A stretch of DNA of 64,000 nt from Sclerotinia nivalis (Eukaryota; Ascomycota; Leotiomycetes; Helotiales; Sclerotiniaceae): positions 186,001-250,000 of the forward strand of contig JAPEIS010000009.1 of the NCBI GenBank assembly GCA_029531795.1, written 5' to 3'. The notes below the pieces were generated by a model. That model had not been told where the DNA came from and did not search any database. It saw only the letters and a program-made list of their open reading frames with translations. Of this stretch, positions 34,348-45,314 are shown in pieces. The position numbers and the translations under genes are program-made. Position 1 is the first letter of the stretch. Each line of letters starts with the position of its first letter.

Positions 34348-35345
34348 GGATGCATTCGTTGAAGCAGCATCTAAATAATTTGGCCACTCGAAATTAGAAG
34401 TCCTTATCTTACAGAAAAGTAAGAGTTGAAATAATTGCTTAGAAGAAGGAACGAAATAGAGGGGAAATCTTAATTAAGAAAGAGAAAAAGAAGACAAATG
34501 AGCGACAGAAAATCGATTCTCATTCTCATTAAGATGAGAAGGGGTATTTTTGGTGAAGTAAGTATAAAACGCCTTTCCCTTGAAGAAAAACCGTTAAACA
34601 TTAATAAGGTTATCCCGTCCATGGAATCTATTGGGATTTTGAAGCAACACCAAGAATTTTCAATAAATAGCATGGATTTGATTTGATTTTGATTTGATTG
34701 ATCTTCCTTTCGATCAATCCCTCCAACAAGGCTTGACCTTGGGTTGGATATGAATGCACTTGCCGGTTACTTATCGCCGTTTTATTATCTCACCTCACTA
34801 GCCACAGAGCCAAGCCACATAATTAAACACGATAACCGAGCCACAGAGTTAAGCCACAGAGCCATCAGCCATAAGTCCTCTCCAGCCTTTTCTTTCATCC
34901 AATTCCAAGCTTTATGTCATACCTGCCACATTTATTTTTGGTGAGTTCAAGTTGCCCCAGCAACCATTTATCCCATGTAATTGTAAATAACTCTAGCCTT
35001 CTTAACCAGACCACATTACCAAAGTTTAATATCTAACCCTATCACCACCAACCAACCTTAAAGGGAAGCCTTTCAAAGACTTTCTTCCATTCTTGAAATT
35101 CATTCTATTCTATCCATTCCATCATTCCATTCACACAAGCCACAACTTTTTATCCATCATCCAAAACTTATTCTATCATCAAATATTCGATTTTGGAACA
35201 CTTTACGGGGTACTACTTGATTATAATCATCGTCTAAGAAACAAGGTTAAAAAGTCATTCATTGACTCCATACGAATTCACTGGTACAACGTCGGTGTCA
35301 AAACATCAAATTCAGCTTATAAAAGCAACAACCACAAATAATATA
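34348..35345. other. Divergent promoter region, no gene seen
   Basis: About 1 kb between the divergent phosphatase and Rho4 genes. It contains a short direct repeat of GCCACAGAG (34801-34862, three loose copies) and pyrimidine-rich leader DNA before the Rho4 start. No gene. Confidence 0.45.
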
Positions 35346-36312
35346 ATGGCTACGCAATATCAATCAAATCAATATTCAAGGCGTGAAAGTGTATCCGAAA
35401 AATACGACGCGACTCCAAGAAGGAAAAATACTCAACGTCGAGAACAAAGTCAAAGATCGAGTGACGGAACAGTTAGCACAATGATGAGCAATGCTTCAAC
35501 GGGAAGGGAATCAGCAGCGACACACATGACGGAAGGTCCCTCATATTCAAAAAAGATTGTGGTGGTTGGTGATGGTGGATGTGGGAAGACTTGTCTTTTG
35601 ATAAGTTATAGTCAGGGATATTTTCCAGAGGTATGATAATACCTGTTGTGTTTGGAGCTCAATCAATTTGCTATTTGGCTAACGCGTATCTAGAAATATG
35701 TTCCAACAGTATTCGAGAATTATATTACCTATCCAACACATCAACAGACAGGAAAGACACTCGAATTGGCGTTGTGGGATACCGCAGGACAGGAGGAATA
35801 TGATCGTCTTCGTCCGCTATCATACCCGGAGACGGATTTATTATTTGTTTGTTTCGCCATCGATTGCCCTAATTCCCTCGACAATGTTATGGATAAGGTG
35901 AGATAAATAAAGGGAATTCATGGCCAGTTTGTCATACTAATCGAACTTATAGTGGTATCCTGAAGTTCTACACTTTTGCCCATACACACCACTCATTCTC
36001 GTCGGTTTGAAATCTGACTTAAGAACGAAACGTACTTGTATCGATCTACTCAAAACTCAAGGTCTCACACCCGTCACCACCGAACAAGGAATGGCTGTTG
36101 CAAGAAAGATGGGAGCTCGTTACATGGAGTGTAGTAGCAAAGAAATGACCGGTGTGGAGGAAATCTTTACAGAAGCCATCAACACAGTTGTTGTCAACGA
36201 TCGAAGCAACCAACCAACCACTTCATCATCATCTAGTGGTCCACCCGGTACATCAAATTCACAAGGTGTAATTATCCCGAAAAAGAAGAAGCGCAGTTGT
36301 CGATTCTTGTAA
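35346..36312 (+). CDS. rho4: Rho-family GTPase, Rho4
   Basis: Small GTPase of the Rho4 subfamily, which controls septum formation through formins in filamentous fungi. Three exons: 35346-35630, 35694-35897, 35953-36312; 282 aa, all phase 0. The long basic Ser/Gln-rich N-terminus (1-68) is typical of Rho4. G1 is GDGGCGKT (75-82); switch I contains YVPTVFENY after the first splice; G3 is [21 protein letters not shown]4 is the Rho4-like LVGLKSDL variant; G5 lies in YMECSSKEM. The C-terminus has a polybasic stretch (KKKKRS) and the CAAX box CRFL, which predicts geranylgeranylation. The [11 protein letters not shown] insert phrase matches Rho4, not Rho1 or Cdc42. The gene converges with dad1. Confidence 0.95.
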
Positions 36313-37119
36313 TGACCCATTCCTCCACCACATCATCAACATTACGCATTCCGATAAAGCACGACATGAGCATGATATTTTGAGACGACCTACGAACTGC
36401 ATAACATAACGAGGAGTGTATAATTGTGAAAATCTGCAATCATTAAGCAGATTTTAGGAAATTGAGCATTGCATTCATTAGCATTGCCGCATGGTCATTA
36501 GCCTTTTTTTTTTCTCTTTTCCTACTTCTTTTTTCATCACACTCTCATACCGCTGGAGCTGGACTGGACTGGACTTTCTCCGGTAATTTTTTTACTTTGC
36601 ATTTTGATTTGCGGGTTGTTTTTGGACTTTCTTGTGAATCAGTTAGGGAATTTGAGGGAAACTGTGAACACAACAAACTGATTATGAGCGAGCGAATCGT
36701 ATCGACTCTTTCTTATGTATAACGAAACTTTGTGGGTAGACAATGCATAACATACTCTTAACGGATACATAATTTTTGAGCTTTGGTTTTCTTGGTTGGG
36801 AATGTTGTTTGTGGATGATGTGATCTTCGTGTAATTTGTGAATGTTACGAGGTATTGTGAAATGTAAATTGTAAATGTAAATAAGGGTATCATACTCCAA
36901 TCCGGAACTCCTTTCATATCCTCATTCATCCTCATCCTCGTCCTCATCCTTGTCCCAATTTATCATATACTCATCCAGGCAACCCTCCCCCTTTTCCGCT
37001 TCCCCTTTCCTCCTGTCCTTCCCCCCTACCACGCACACGTAATCCTCACTCCCTCACTACCTCTCCTCATTTCCCAAACATAAACCCTGAACCCTAAACC
37101 TAACCCAATCCGTACATCA
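36313..37119. other. Convergent intergenic region with interstitial telomere-like words
   Basis: About 800 bp between the 3' ends of rho4 and dad1. It contains T- and CT-rich DNA and, at 37081-37107, degenerate telomere-like repeats (CCCTGA, CCCTAAA, CCTAACCC). Small frames here lack features. Confidence 0.45.
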
Positions 37120-37935
37120 TCACTCATCCTCCCCATCCATAATCGTCTCCTCCCCTTCTCCTTCTCCCTCTGCTTCTCTCTCTTCTTTCCTCCTAGATTT
37201 AAATATCTCTTCTTCGGGTGCATTTGCATTTTCGGGTGAGGTAGAGGGATCGGGATTCTTAGCCATTACATTTTCGAATTGGGACCACAGGGCTTCGACG
37301 GAGGAAAATTCGTTGCCGACCTATTTTGGGGAGGGGGAAGGGTTAGATGGTGGTTAGAGGAGGGAAGAGGAGGAGGGAAAATGGGGGGCATTGAAGGAGA
37401 GAGGGTGGAGAGAAGTGGATAAAAGGAACATACGGCAATAACACCCTCCAATGAACGGTTTAATTTGTTTATACTCGAGAGGACGTGTTCGAAACTCTAG
37501 AAAAGCGTGGATTTGATTAGTGATTGTCCATTTCATTCATCGGCTTCATATTCCTGTGATTTGTGATGTAGTTTGTGGGGGGGCTGCGCATTGCGAATTG
37601 CATATCAAACGGAAAAGAATAGATGTGGTAAATTAGGGTAGGGCAGGCTTGAGCGATGTCTAGTTTAATTTGGTTTAAGCTGGACAAAGCTGGATAGTTG
37701 AGGGGAGGGGCAAGAGGTGGGAAGAGGAGAATTGGCAAAGCAAATAAAAATCATAGGTAAATCGAGGGAGGGGCAAGAGGTGAGAAGAGGCATTGAGTTT
37801 GAAGAGAAGAGAAGAGAAATCAAAGAGCAATAAAACCATAAATCTTACAACGGCTATCTCCCCCAGTATAATCTCGCGCTGCTGTTCGAAATAGGATTTT
37901 TCGGGTGCGGCGGGGGGTCGGTTGGTTGAGGACAT
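37120..37935 (-). CDS. dad1: DASH/Dam1 kinetochore complex subunit Dad1
   Basis: Subunit of the microtubule-ring DASH complex that couples kinetochores to spindle microtubules. Three exons: 37935-37849, 37496-37434, 37320-37120; 116 aa. Splicing joins [15 protein letters not shown] to [21 protein letters not shown] and [19 protein letters not shown], which is the full Dad1 domain. The last part ([13 protein letters not shown] onward) is an acidic, Glu-rich tail with two basic residues clusters; it is longer than the yeast protein but usual for filamentous fungi. Intron 1 is 352 bp, far longer than others in the window, and contains a duplicated G-rich 25-mer. All phases match and the protein is complete. 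Confidence 0.92.
37703..37790. repeat. Duplicated G-rich 25-mer inside dad1 intron 1
   Basis: GGGAGGGGCAAGAGGTG followed by GAAGAGG-like sequence occurs at 37703-37727 and again at 37766-37790 (one mismatch), 63 bp apart, inside the intron. Confidence 0.8.
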
Positions 37936-39423
37936 TTTTGTTTTTGTTTTTGGTTTTGCTTTGCTGCTTCTTTTTTTTTGGCTTTGGTTTTGGGATTGGG
38001 TTATTGAGGCGGAGATCGCAGAGGAGGGGAGCGGTTAGGAAGAGGAGGGAAAGGGAGACGCGATGCGGTTTGATGTGAGCGTAAGAGTGGTGGTTTTGCG
38101 CATTGGTTGGATTCTTTTGGTGTGATTGTGATTGTGATGTGGTATGGTATGGTGGGGGAGAGGGAAGGAGGTTGAGGTGGAGGTAGAATGGGATGGGGTG
38201 GAGGTAGTGATGCGAAGTGACGAGTGTGGTTTTTGCTCTTTTACTTTACTTCACTTGCCACAACACAGTGATGTGATATAATATGATGATTGCTATTATC
38301 GCAAATTGGGAGACTTATGTTCTGATTTGAGGAGCTGATTTCATTTCATTCAATAGATATGGATTGACGAAAGTTTTGTTGGTGCCCTCGAATTTGGAAT
38401 GGTTAAAAATACCCAGCTACCTAGGTAACCTCACTCATACCATCTGGAAGTCCAGTTGTCAAGTTTGATGACTTTTGCCTCCTATACGCTTCCTGAAACA
38501 AATTCATCATCATCATCATTATCTAGAGTCTGGATTTTGTGCGGCTTTGTATCTTTTTTCATGGTTTCTGCACCGAGGAAGTCATCGCTCACTAGTTATC
38601 AATAGTGCCATTTTATACATCTGCAATACATGTTTTAAGTAGTTAAATCTATGATATGGCTCTTTCATATGGCTCTGCTCATTGTTATGTCTTGTATATC
38701 AGAGTATTGCATCGTTTTGCTTGATTACTAGTTGGCAATCGAGAATATATCATTTACTTTAATTTAATTTTGCTATATGCTTATAATTTGGAATCAAAAT
38801 TATTGTTCTGCTGTAGTTCTTATATCTAATGTTAAAGTATTTTTAGATATTTTGTGTGAGAGATAATCTAGATAAGAATGTATTATTGAAAAAGTCAAAA
38901 CTATCCATTTTCGTTCTTATGATCAAGTCAAATACTTACAGGATATCCAATACTAGGTAGTCTGGACTAGCAGACTAGACATAAACTTCCCATGTTTGCA
39001 AGGTTTTAAACATTTGACTATAAATCATTGTTTCAAATGGTTCAATATTCTACTTGAATTCATTACTTCAGAAACTATAAGATTCAATTACAATTCAATA
39101 TTTCAATCAAATTCAACATTCAGAGGCTTCGCACTGTTGGACTGCAGTATGGACTATTATATAGCAGCTGCACTACTGGCTCGCAGCCCACTAACTCTAA
39201 CACACAGCCTCCGATGGTCTTCTAACACTGCGCAAGACTTTGGTTTCTTCGATATATTCCCTCTTAACCATCTCTCAGATGTAACAAGATAAGTCCCCAT
39301 TGGTAATACCACCATACCACATGCCTGAATAGTACTTGTTAGCTCTCGAGCAAAATGTGGTTCGTGTACAAGGATACATACCTGTATGGACTCACTGCGC
39401 TGCGCTAACGCTCAAGCATCCTC
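37936..39423. other. Intergenic region, G-rich then AT-rich, no gene seen
   Basis: The first 250 bp upstream of dad1 are G/T-rich (37940-38200), probably promoter. From about 38600 to 39130 the DNA is AT-rich with no coding potential. The frame at 38996-39292 has no recognisable domain. No intact mobile element is visible. Confidence 0.4.
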
Positions 39424-40428
39424 TCAATCAACCTTTTCATAGTAATTGGACAAATCTTTCAAAGGATTACTATTTTCCAATGCCGATGAGCCATGACGGG
39501 CTATCTGAATGACGTATCCCATGTTGACCAAAAGCTCAAGTCTCAATTCTTCAGGAAAGTCTTTCGAGTTGGTTTCAAGTAATGAAGGAGGCATCTCCCA
39601 TGTGAGTAAGTCGAGGAGGAATTTATGCATTAACATAGTTTTAGTTGTATACTTCCACATGTAGGAAAGCCATGGAGTTATAATGTATCCAGTCGCCTTT
39701 GTAAACTCATAGTACTTTTTGATACATTGGTTCTTCAAAGCTGGTACACGAGCCATATCGGCAAACAAGTAAAGATCTAGAAGTGCAGCCATGTGAGGAT
39801 AACAAAAGTTTGTAAGTGCTACGTTACTTCTGTCATCAAGATCACCGCTATTCGTCTCTAAAATAATGTTTCCCTTTGAGTTACTGTTTTTCATGGAGTA
39901 GTCATTTCCTTTAGATTCATCCAAGTCTATAAGTGGTCCCTCATCGCTTTTGTTGTCAAGATCAGCCCCTTTGTCATTCTTCGCCTTTTCGGCTCTCCAT
40001 TCAGAAATTTCCTCATCAGCGCTGCCAAGCTCTTACTTGTAAAGCCAGTCCCTGAAGAGCTTGAAAGTTCTATCACTCGTCTTCAGAAATTCTATAGTGG
40101 TACGCTCAAGTCCTTCTGAGTAGCGTTCGCAAGCTTCTCCGAGATATGGCGAATGTTGGTAGAAGATGTCCTTTTCGACCGTGTATGTGTTCCGATATTT
40201 GCCTACCCTAACATGAACAATATTACGATCTTTTTCTCTAATACTTCATTAGCTAATGTTCTATAGACTAAAAGGCGAGTATTGACATGCAATAAACGCT
40301 TTAAAAACTGTTTCCTGCTACGTTACGCAGTCTATGTAACAAAAGTCTTTGGTAAAGCGTAATTGTACTTACTTTTGCTTCTCGACCATAGCTCTAATGA
40401 ATGGTGACATATGGCTGTCGGGAGGCAT
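39424..40428 (-). CDS. BTB/POZ-like domain protein (in-frame TAA or 42-bp intron)
   Basis: Fungal BTB/POZ-type protein, a dimerisation/adaptor fold whose fungal members are mostly uncharacterised. Exon 1 is 40428-40373 (MPPDSHMSPFIRAMVEKQ) and exon 2 starts at 40237. It restores the domain phrases IVHVRVGKYRNTYTVEKDIF, YLGEACER and FKLFRDWLYK, followed downstream by LLDLYLFADMARVPALKNQC. Between them the frame hits TAA at 40035-40033. The TAA sits inside a perfect donor GTAAGA (40036), and a 42-bp in-phase intron, 40036-39995 (branch-like GCTGATGA, acceptor GGAG), would remove it and leave a 275-residue protein. The 42-bp segment itself (ELGSADEEISEW) also reads like protein, so a nonsense mutation is the alternative. 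I cannot decide between them from sequence. Confidence 0.6.
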
Positions 40429-40740
40429 ATTGGATTTTGCTTTGGTAGGCTTTTGGAGTTGTCAGAAGTCGACTTTCTTGCAAACGTGGAAGCGATTGCG
40501 GGCAAGGTTGTTAAGGAGAAGTCGTTGTATGTAAAGATGTTGTATAGAAAGTCTTTGAATTCAGTGCTGTCGTTGTGAAAAGACTCGTAAAGTTTTTTGT
40601 ATGCACACTGATGAAAATCTCCAGTGCTTTGCTAGTCAGGTCATAGATATTTGTATCTAGTCCGCTGCCGTACAAAAGCCAGAAATAATTACGGCCAATC
40701 GCAAGATTGAACTCCCAGATATCCGGAATCTTGGTCATGG
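40350..40740 (-). pseudogene. Possible fragment of a second BTB-like gene
   Basis: Two overlapping minus-strand frames look protein-like but do not form one gene. One starts at 40738 (PDIWEFNLAIGR, YFWLLYGSGLD). The other is open from about 40637 downstream (CAYKKLYESFHNDSTEF, then KDFLYNIFTYND) and runs in a different phase through the first exon of the neighbouring BTB-like gene. This resembles the C-terminal half of fungal BTB proteins. It could be a decayed tandem duplicate or the 3' exons of an unrecognised gene with start further upstream (up to 41127). Confidence 0.25.
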
Positions 40741-41779
40741 AATACGCACCAACAGGGCCAGTGTACTGAGTTTGGGCGCATTCACACGGTGTATATATAA
40801 AATTATGGGATGAATCATGTGAATTGGTCTATATGACCTTGTGGTCTAGAGCTCCTAGGAAGTATTCGCTTGTAAATTTCATCTCCGTGATTCCATAGCA
40901 CAGTAGTTGCAATGTGTCTAATGATCAGGATAGCAGTTCTGGTTATTATTACTATAGAACTCGGAGAATAATACTGGACTTCTTTTTGGTGATGGCAAGA
41001 TGGTGGATTGAAGCAAGGTATAGATCTTTAAATGTGGAAAGTATGCCAAAATATCTTGATTAAAACTGCATACCATCGTTTTGTAGTAAAGGATTTGGGA
41101 AGGGTTGGTTTGACCCAGTGTGTCCAATCATCCAATGATCTGGACTGAATTCCAAGAATGAAAGACTTTCAAACATTGGAATCGTTTGGAATATTCAAAC
41201 CGATTGGGATATTCAGATAATTTAACATATTAGTTCATTTCAAATATTGAGTTGTTTTTAGATCTTGAAAGCTCACATCTAGTCTGTCAGTCCGGACTAT
41301 TGGACACCCTGATTTGATCATTGGTTTGACTTCAGCAAGATGCTATATTCATATTGAAAACAAATGATATTGGCGGCTTCCGTCTCCACAGAAAAACAAG
41401 CACGATAATTGGTTGTACCAGATGCATGACTATGAAACATATCATCCTCATACTCATGTGAGCAAGGCCTTCAATTCGGAATCAATGGCTGATCGCGTAC
41501 CGGTGTTGAATTAGACAGTGAAGACTCAATTTTGTGTTTGCCTAAATGTCAATGACTCGCATGAGCTGTCTTTACATACTAAGTTTAAAATAATATTATA
41601 ATTACCATTCTTCTTGAATATATAACTCCTACTATATCATCCTTTCTTATACTTCTCCTTCACCTTCTGTCCTTTTTTAGTACACACCTTCCAACGACTC
41701 TAGAAAGTATTACTTTTCGATAAATTTACTTGCTTCGCGCACGAAACATTAACCCGCAAAACTAGCATTAAAATCCTGC
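40741..41779. other. Intergenic region, no gene seen
   Basis: About 1 kb of mixed, moderately AT-rich DNA. The minus frame at 40918-41127 has no features. Nothing is supportable. Confidence 0.35.
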
Positions 41780-42649
41780 TCATTCACCTCTTCGTCTATA
41801 CTTATCTGTAATTTTCTTTGGCTCTTCATGTTTAGAATACAATGCCGCTCCAACATCATTCATAATTTTATCCAAATACCTCACTTGTTTAGCTTCTGAT
41901 GAAAGCCCAGGCTCCGGACCAAGCTCTTTCAATTTCTCCCTATAAGCAAGCACATCACCTGATTGATCAAAATGACGAGTCACCCTATCAACCCTTCTTT
42001 TCCATGTGCGTTTTTCATCCTCATAATCTCCACCTCCAACTAACTTCTTAACTTCAGCATGTCTCTCCTTAAACTGTTCCACCGGCAAACTCTCCCAATT
42101 ATCCCCCTTCTTAAGCACCCCAATCGCCTTAACAATCCACTCACATCTCGAATTTCCCTTCACCCTCAACTCCTCCCACTCCACACTATCCATCGTATCC
42201 GGTCTCACGGGGAACGGTAAACATTCCGCAACCCTCGCATACACCATCTCCCTATTCTCATTCCTCTGCACCCACCCAATTTTACACATAAAAATCTTTC
42301 GACTCCCCATCACCCCCCTCAACTCCCCACCATTAATATCAAATTGCACATCCGCTTCTTCGCTATTGGGTGATATATCAATCGTTTTCATTCCCTTGAA
42401 ATCATTATACATCGTTCGAAACGAAATCGTCGCGGAAAATATGCCAGATGCCATATTATCGTATCGATGGAATATTAGGTACACGTGTGTGGAATAGTGG
42501 TTTTGAGGTGATACGTAGACGCCTGGGGCGTGGAATACGGTATGTAGTTTTTCGCGGATGGAGATGATTTTTGGGGGAGGTCGATCGTGATGTTTCTTCT
42601 TGGATTTGGAAGATTTTTCTTCTGCGCGCCAGAATCCGAAGGTGGGCAT
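41780..42649 (-). CDS. Hypothetical protein, 289 aa
   Basis: An uninterrupted frame from ATG at 42649; the frame extends 66 nt further upstream but without another ATG. I do not recognise the family. The N-terminus is basic (EEKSSKSKKKHHDRPPPK). A beta-rich middle (HAPGVYVSPQNHYSTHVYLI, GIFSATISFRTMYNDFKGM, KIFMCKIGW) looks like a folded domain. The C-terminal third is charged and helical (EQFKERHAEVKKLV, EDEKRTWKRRVDRVTRHFD), ending in Lys/Arg. There is no signal peptide or membrane segment. Base composition shows that the window's coding bias applies (long open frame on one strand, stops on others). Probably a conserved but uncharacterised fungal protein. Confidence 0.68.
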   Translation of the reverse strand: MPTFGFWRAEEKSSKSKKKHHDRPPPKIISIREKLHTVFHAPGVYVSPQNHYSTHVYLIFHRYDNMASGIFSATISFRTMYNDFKGMKTIDISPNSEEADVQFDINGGELRGVMGSRKIFMCKIGWVQRNENREMVYARVAECLPFPVRPDTMDSVEWEELRVKGNSRCEWIVKAIGVLKKGDNWESLPVEQFKERHAEVKKLVGGGDYEDEKRTWKRRVDRVTRHFDQSGDVLAYREKLKELGPEPGLSSEAKQVRYLDKIMNDVGAALYSKHEEPKKITDKYRRRGE

Positions 42650-45314
42650 GCTTGATGGCGATGGGTGCTGCGGATATCGATGGATGTGTGTATTGGTTTG
42701 GGGTGTACCGCTCACTGGGTTTTTGGCGGTTGTATGGCTGGTTGGTATATGTATATTTTATTGGGTTGAGGTCATTGGGTCTTCCAACATTGACTGGCGG
42801 ACTGGTCGATGAGATGAGGTTGGGACTAGTCTGGTCTGGTCTGGTTTGGTCGGGAGTAGGAGATTTATTTGTCTAAGCCTCCTGGTTGGAACTTTTAGTA
42901 CCGGTACGTAGCCGCTTGTTTTGTGATTTTATGTTTGCTGTATACATAACCACTTTTTGCTGTGTTGTAGTTATATAGAAATACTTTATTGTAGCTGTAG
43001 ATTATTATAATATACTATGTTCAATCCAATTATCCGTTAAATGACTAGTGATTTATACTATGATCTTATCACATATCATGGTAAAATGTATAATTCACTT
43101 CCTACTCTACTCGTACCTCTCTTAGTCACTTTTTGTAGTATAGTACTTCTCTCTATTGTCATCGTGAATTCAAAGTACCCAATCAATACAAAATATTCGA
43201 TTCCTCTATAAAGCAGTCTATAATTCGATGTCTTGATGACCAGTAGCCTCCCTTAATCGAATCTATCCATATACATCGAATAAGATAATTCTACCAAAAT
43301 AAACCTATAGGTCTATTATTTATATACATTATCTCATCTAGTTCTAATCCATCCAGCGATTTGCAATGCATCGAGATTACTCTAGAAATGATTCGAATGA
43401 TTCGAATGAAGCGGCGGTAAAGTATGAGATTATCTATGTTAACGTTGAGTGTACACAGAGGTCTTGTCCTTCTATTCGGAAATTGGAATCAGATTTGACT
43501 TCGCAATTTTTACTCCTAATGCCTCGAATTTTCGGATTTCTTGGTTAGCCTGTGAGATTGGATTGGGGGATTTATTAAAGTGTTGTTATGGGATGTGTTG
43601 TGTTTATAGAGGGTAAATTGTTGTGCGGTCCGGTTTAGGGGTAGGTAGATGATATAGTATGGTATGATATAAGGAGAAGGCCTTTTGGGACGTAAGATCT
43701 GATTGGCTATTTTTGTGTATAGCAGGTGGGGGGATTTTAGTTACATGTGTAACTAGTAGTTAGTTGAATATTTTATGAGGATAGATAAGTAAGGCAGTGC
43801 GATGGAGTTGGGGGAGCGAGATTTGATCTTGAGGCAGAGACATCATTTCTGCTTGTATTCCTATATCTCGAATAATACCGGTATATGCGGTTCAAGTACT
43901 TGCACATTGTTTCTCATTAGCTCACTCCAGGATTGTGAAATGGACTTTAGTGGGATTATCTTGCTCTATGTTACGAAGGACTAGCTCTCACGAAAATAAT
44001 CATCCAGGATTTTTCTTGCAATTCCTATCTTCCTGTCGCATTCTAAAGGATAAACTCATTTAACTTTATGCTAAAGACACACCTTACATGTGAATTTAGG
44101 GGTCGTTTCTTGATTCTAATTCTAATTTTAACTTCACACCTTGTGGAATGCTAAAAACTTTTCGGTCGTGTATGAATGAACCTCCACTAGGTACTTTGCG
44201 TTGTGGACTTTTGACCCATCTTCATAAACACATTCAGATGGTCTAGATTCATCATCTACATTAGTAACCCTGGTGGCTGTGTCCCCAGTCCAGTGGTACA
44301 CATCCTCGATCATCATACATATGTATTCAATTCAGGAACATCAATTCAACTTTCTCTCTACCTACATTAGTTCTGTTGTCTCTGCACCTTCCATCATACC
44401 GCCATTTCCAAGTACTAGGTTACTCGTGCGATTTGTCTCCGGATATGCAGAGTGTTCGATTGCCGCCTCATGGTTTTTGTTGATCCTTTATGCCTTATGT
44501 GTTTGATATTGGGCCATTGGGGCATTGGATCTTGGTAAATGTTGGTTGGAAACGTTGGGTTCTCCCGACTTTTCGGATGGAGACACAAAAATGGATCATG
44601 ATTATCAGTCTCTGCATCACAGTCACGTGTGTAACGTGTATGATGGATGACGTAGTCGAGGCTTTGAGGCTTAATCCAACCTATCTTCATCCTGGTTTTG
44701 AATGTTTAGTTCCCCTTTTACCCTTTTACCCTTTTATAAATCTTTCTCATGCAGTTTAATTATGCACGATGATACAATTTACTACTCCAAGTACTGCAAT
44801 CCTCAATCCCACTATCTAGTTTCTCCATCAGCCCCCAAAAGATCAGGTTCCTTTGAATGGTTGCCACGCATGCAAATATTGCAAATCGTGAAAATAAACC
44901 TCATGACCCTTTAATTGGTAACACGATAGTTATAAGAGGAAAATTAGATATATTGGAGAAGGTCTATCCCTTCATTTTGAGTTTTCTTTCGAGGTTATTC
45001 CTATACAATTTTCATCAGATCTAACGATTTTATTTTGATATCTATCAATTTTTTTATCATCGAAGATCAATCTTATACTATACATCGCTACCAAGAAACC
45101 AAGAAACCAATCACAAATCATACCTTCCATAATTTTACCCTCTAAACTCAATTCAATCCCTCCAAGACCTTCATACATTTCATCCATCCAATACGATTCA
45201 TCAATTCAACCTTGCATTATATCTTAATCAAGGAACGGACCTTACCACCCATCATTATACTACGAACCATACTATAATCTACACTATACTACGGGCAAAC
45301 CCTAATCCAACAAA
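42650..45314. other. Long divergent intergenic region, no supportable gene
   Basis: About 2.7 kb between divergent genes. It starts with T/G-rich DNA (GTCTGGT repeats near 42828-42850), then AT-rich DNA. Short frames at 43366, 43802, 44134-44316 (minus), 44273 and 44972 (minus) were examined; none shows a domain, good splice continuation or repeated composition signal. A short RNA or micro-exon gene could be hidden. Confidence 0.4.

Noticed and set aside
44134..44316. 60-codon minus frame that reads moderately protein-like
   Set aside because: Too short, no splice partners found on either side, no recognised motif; could be a remnant but not supportable.
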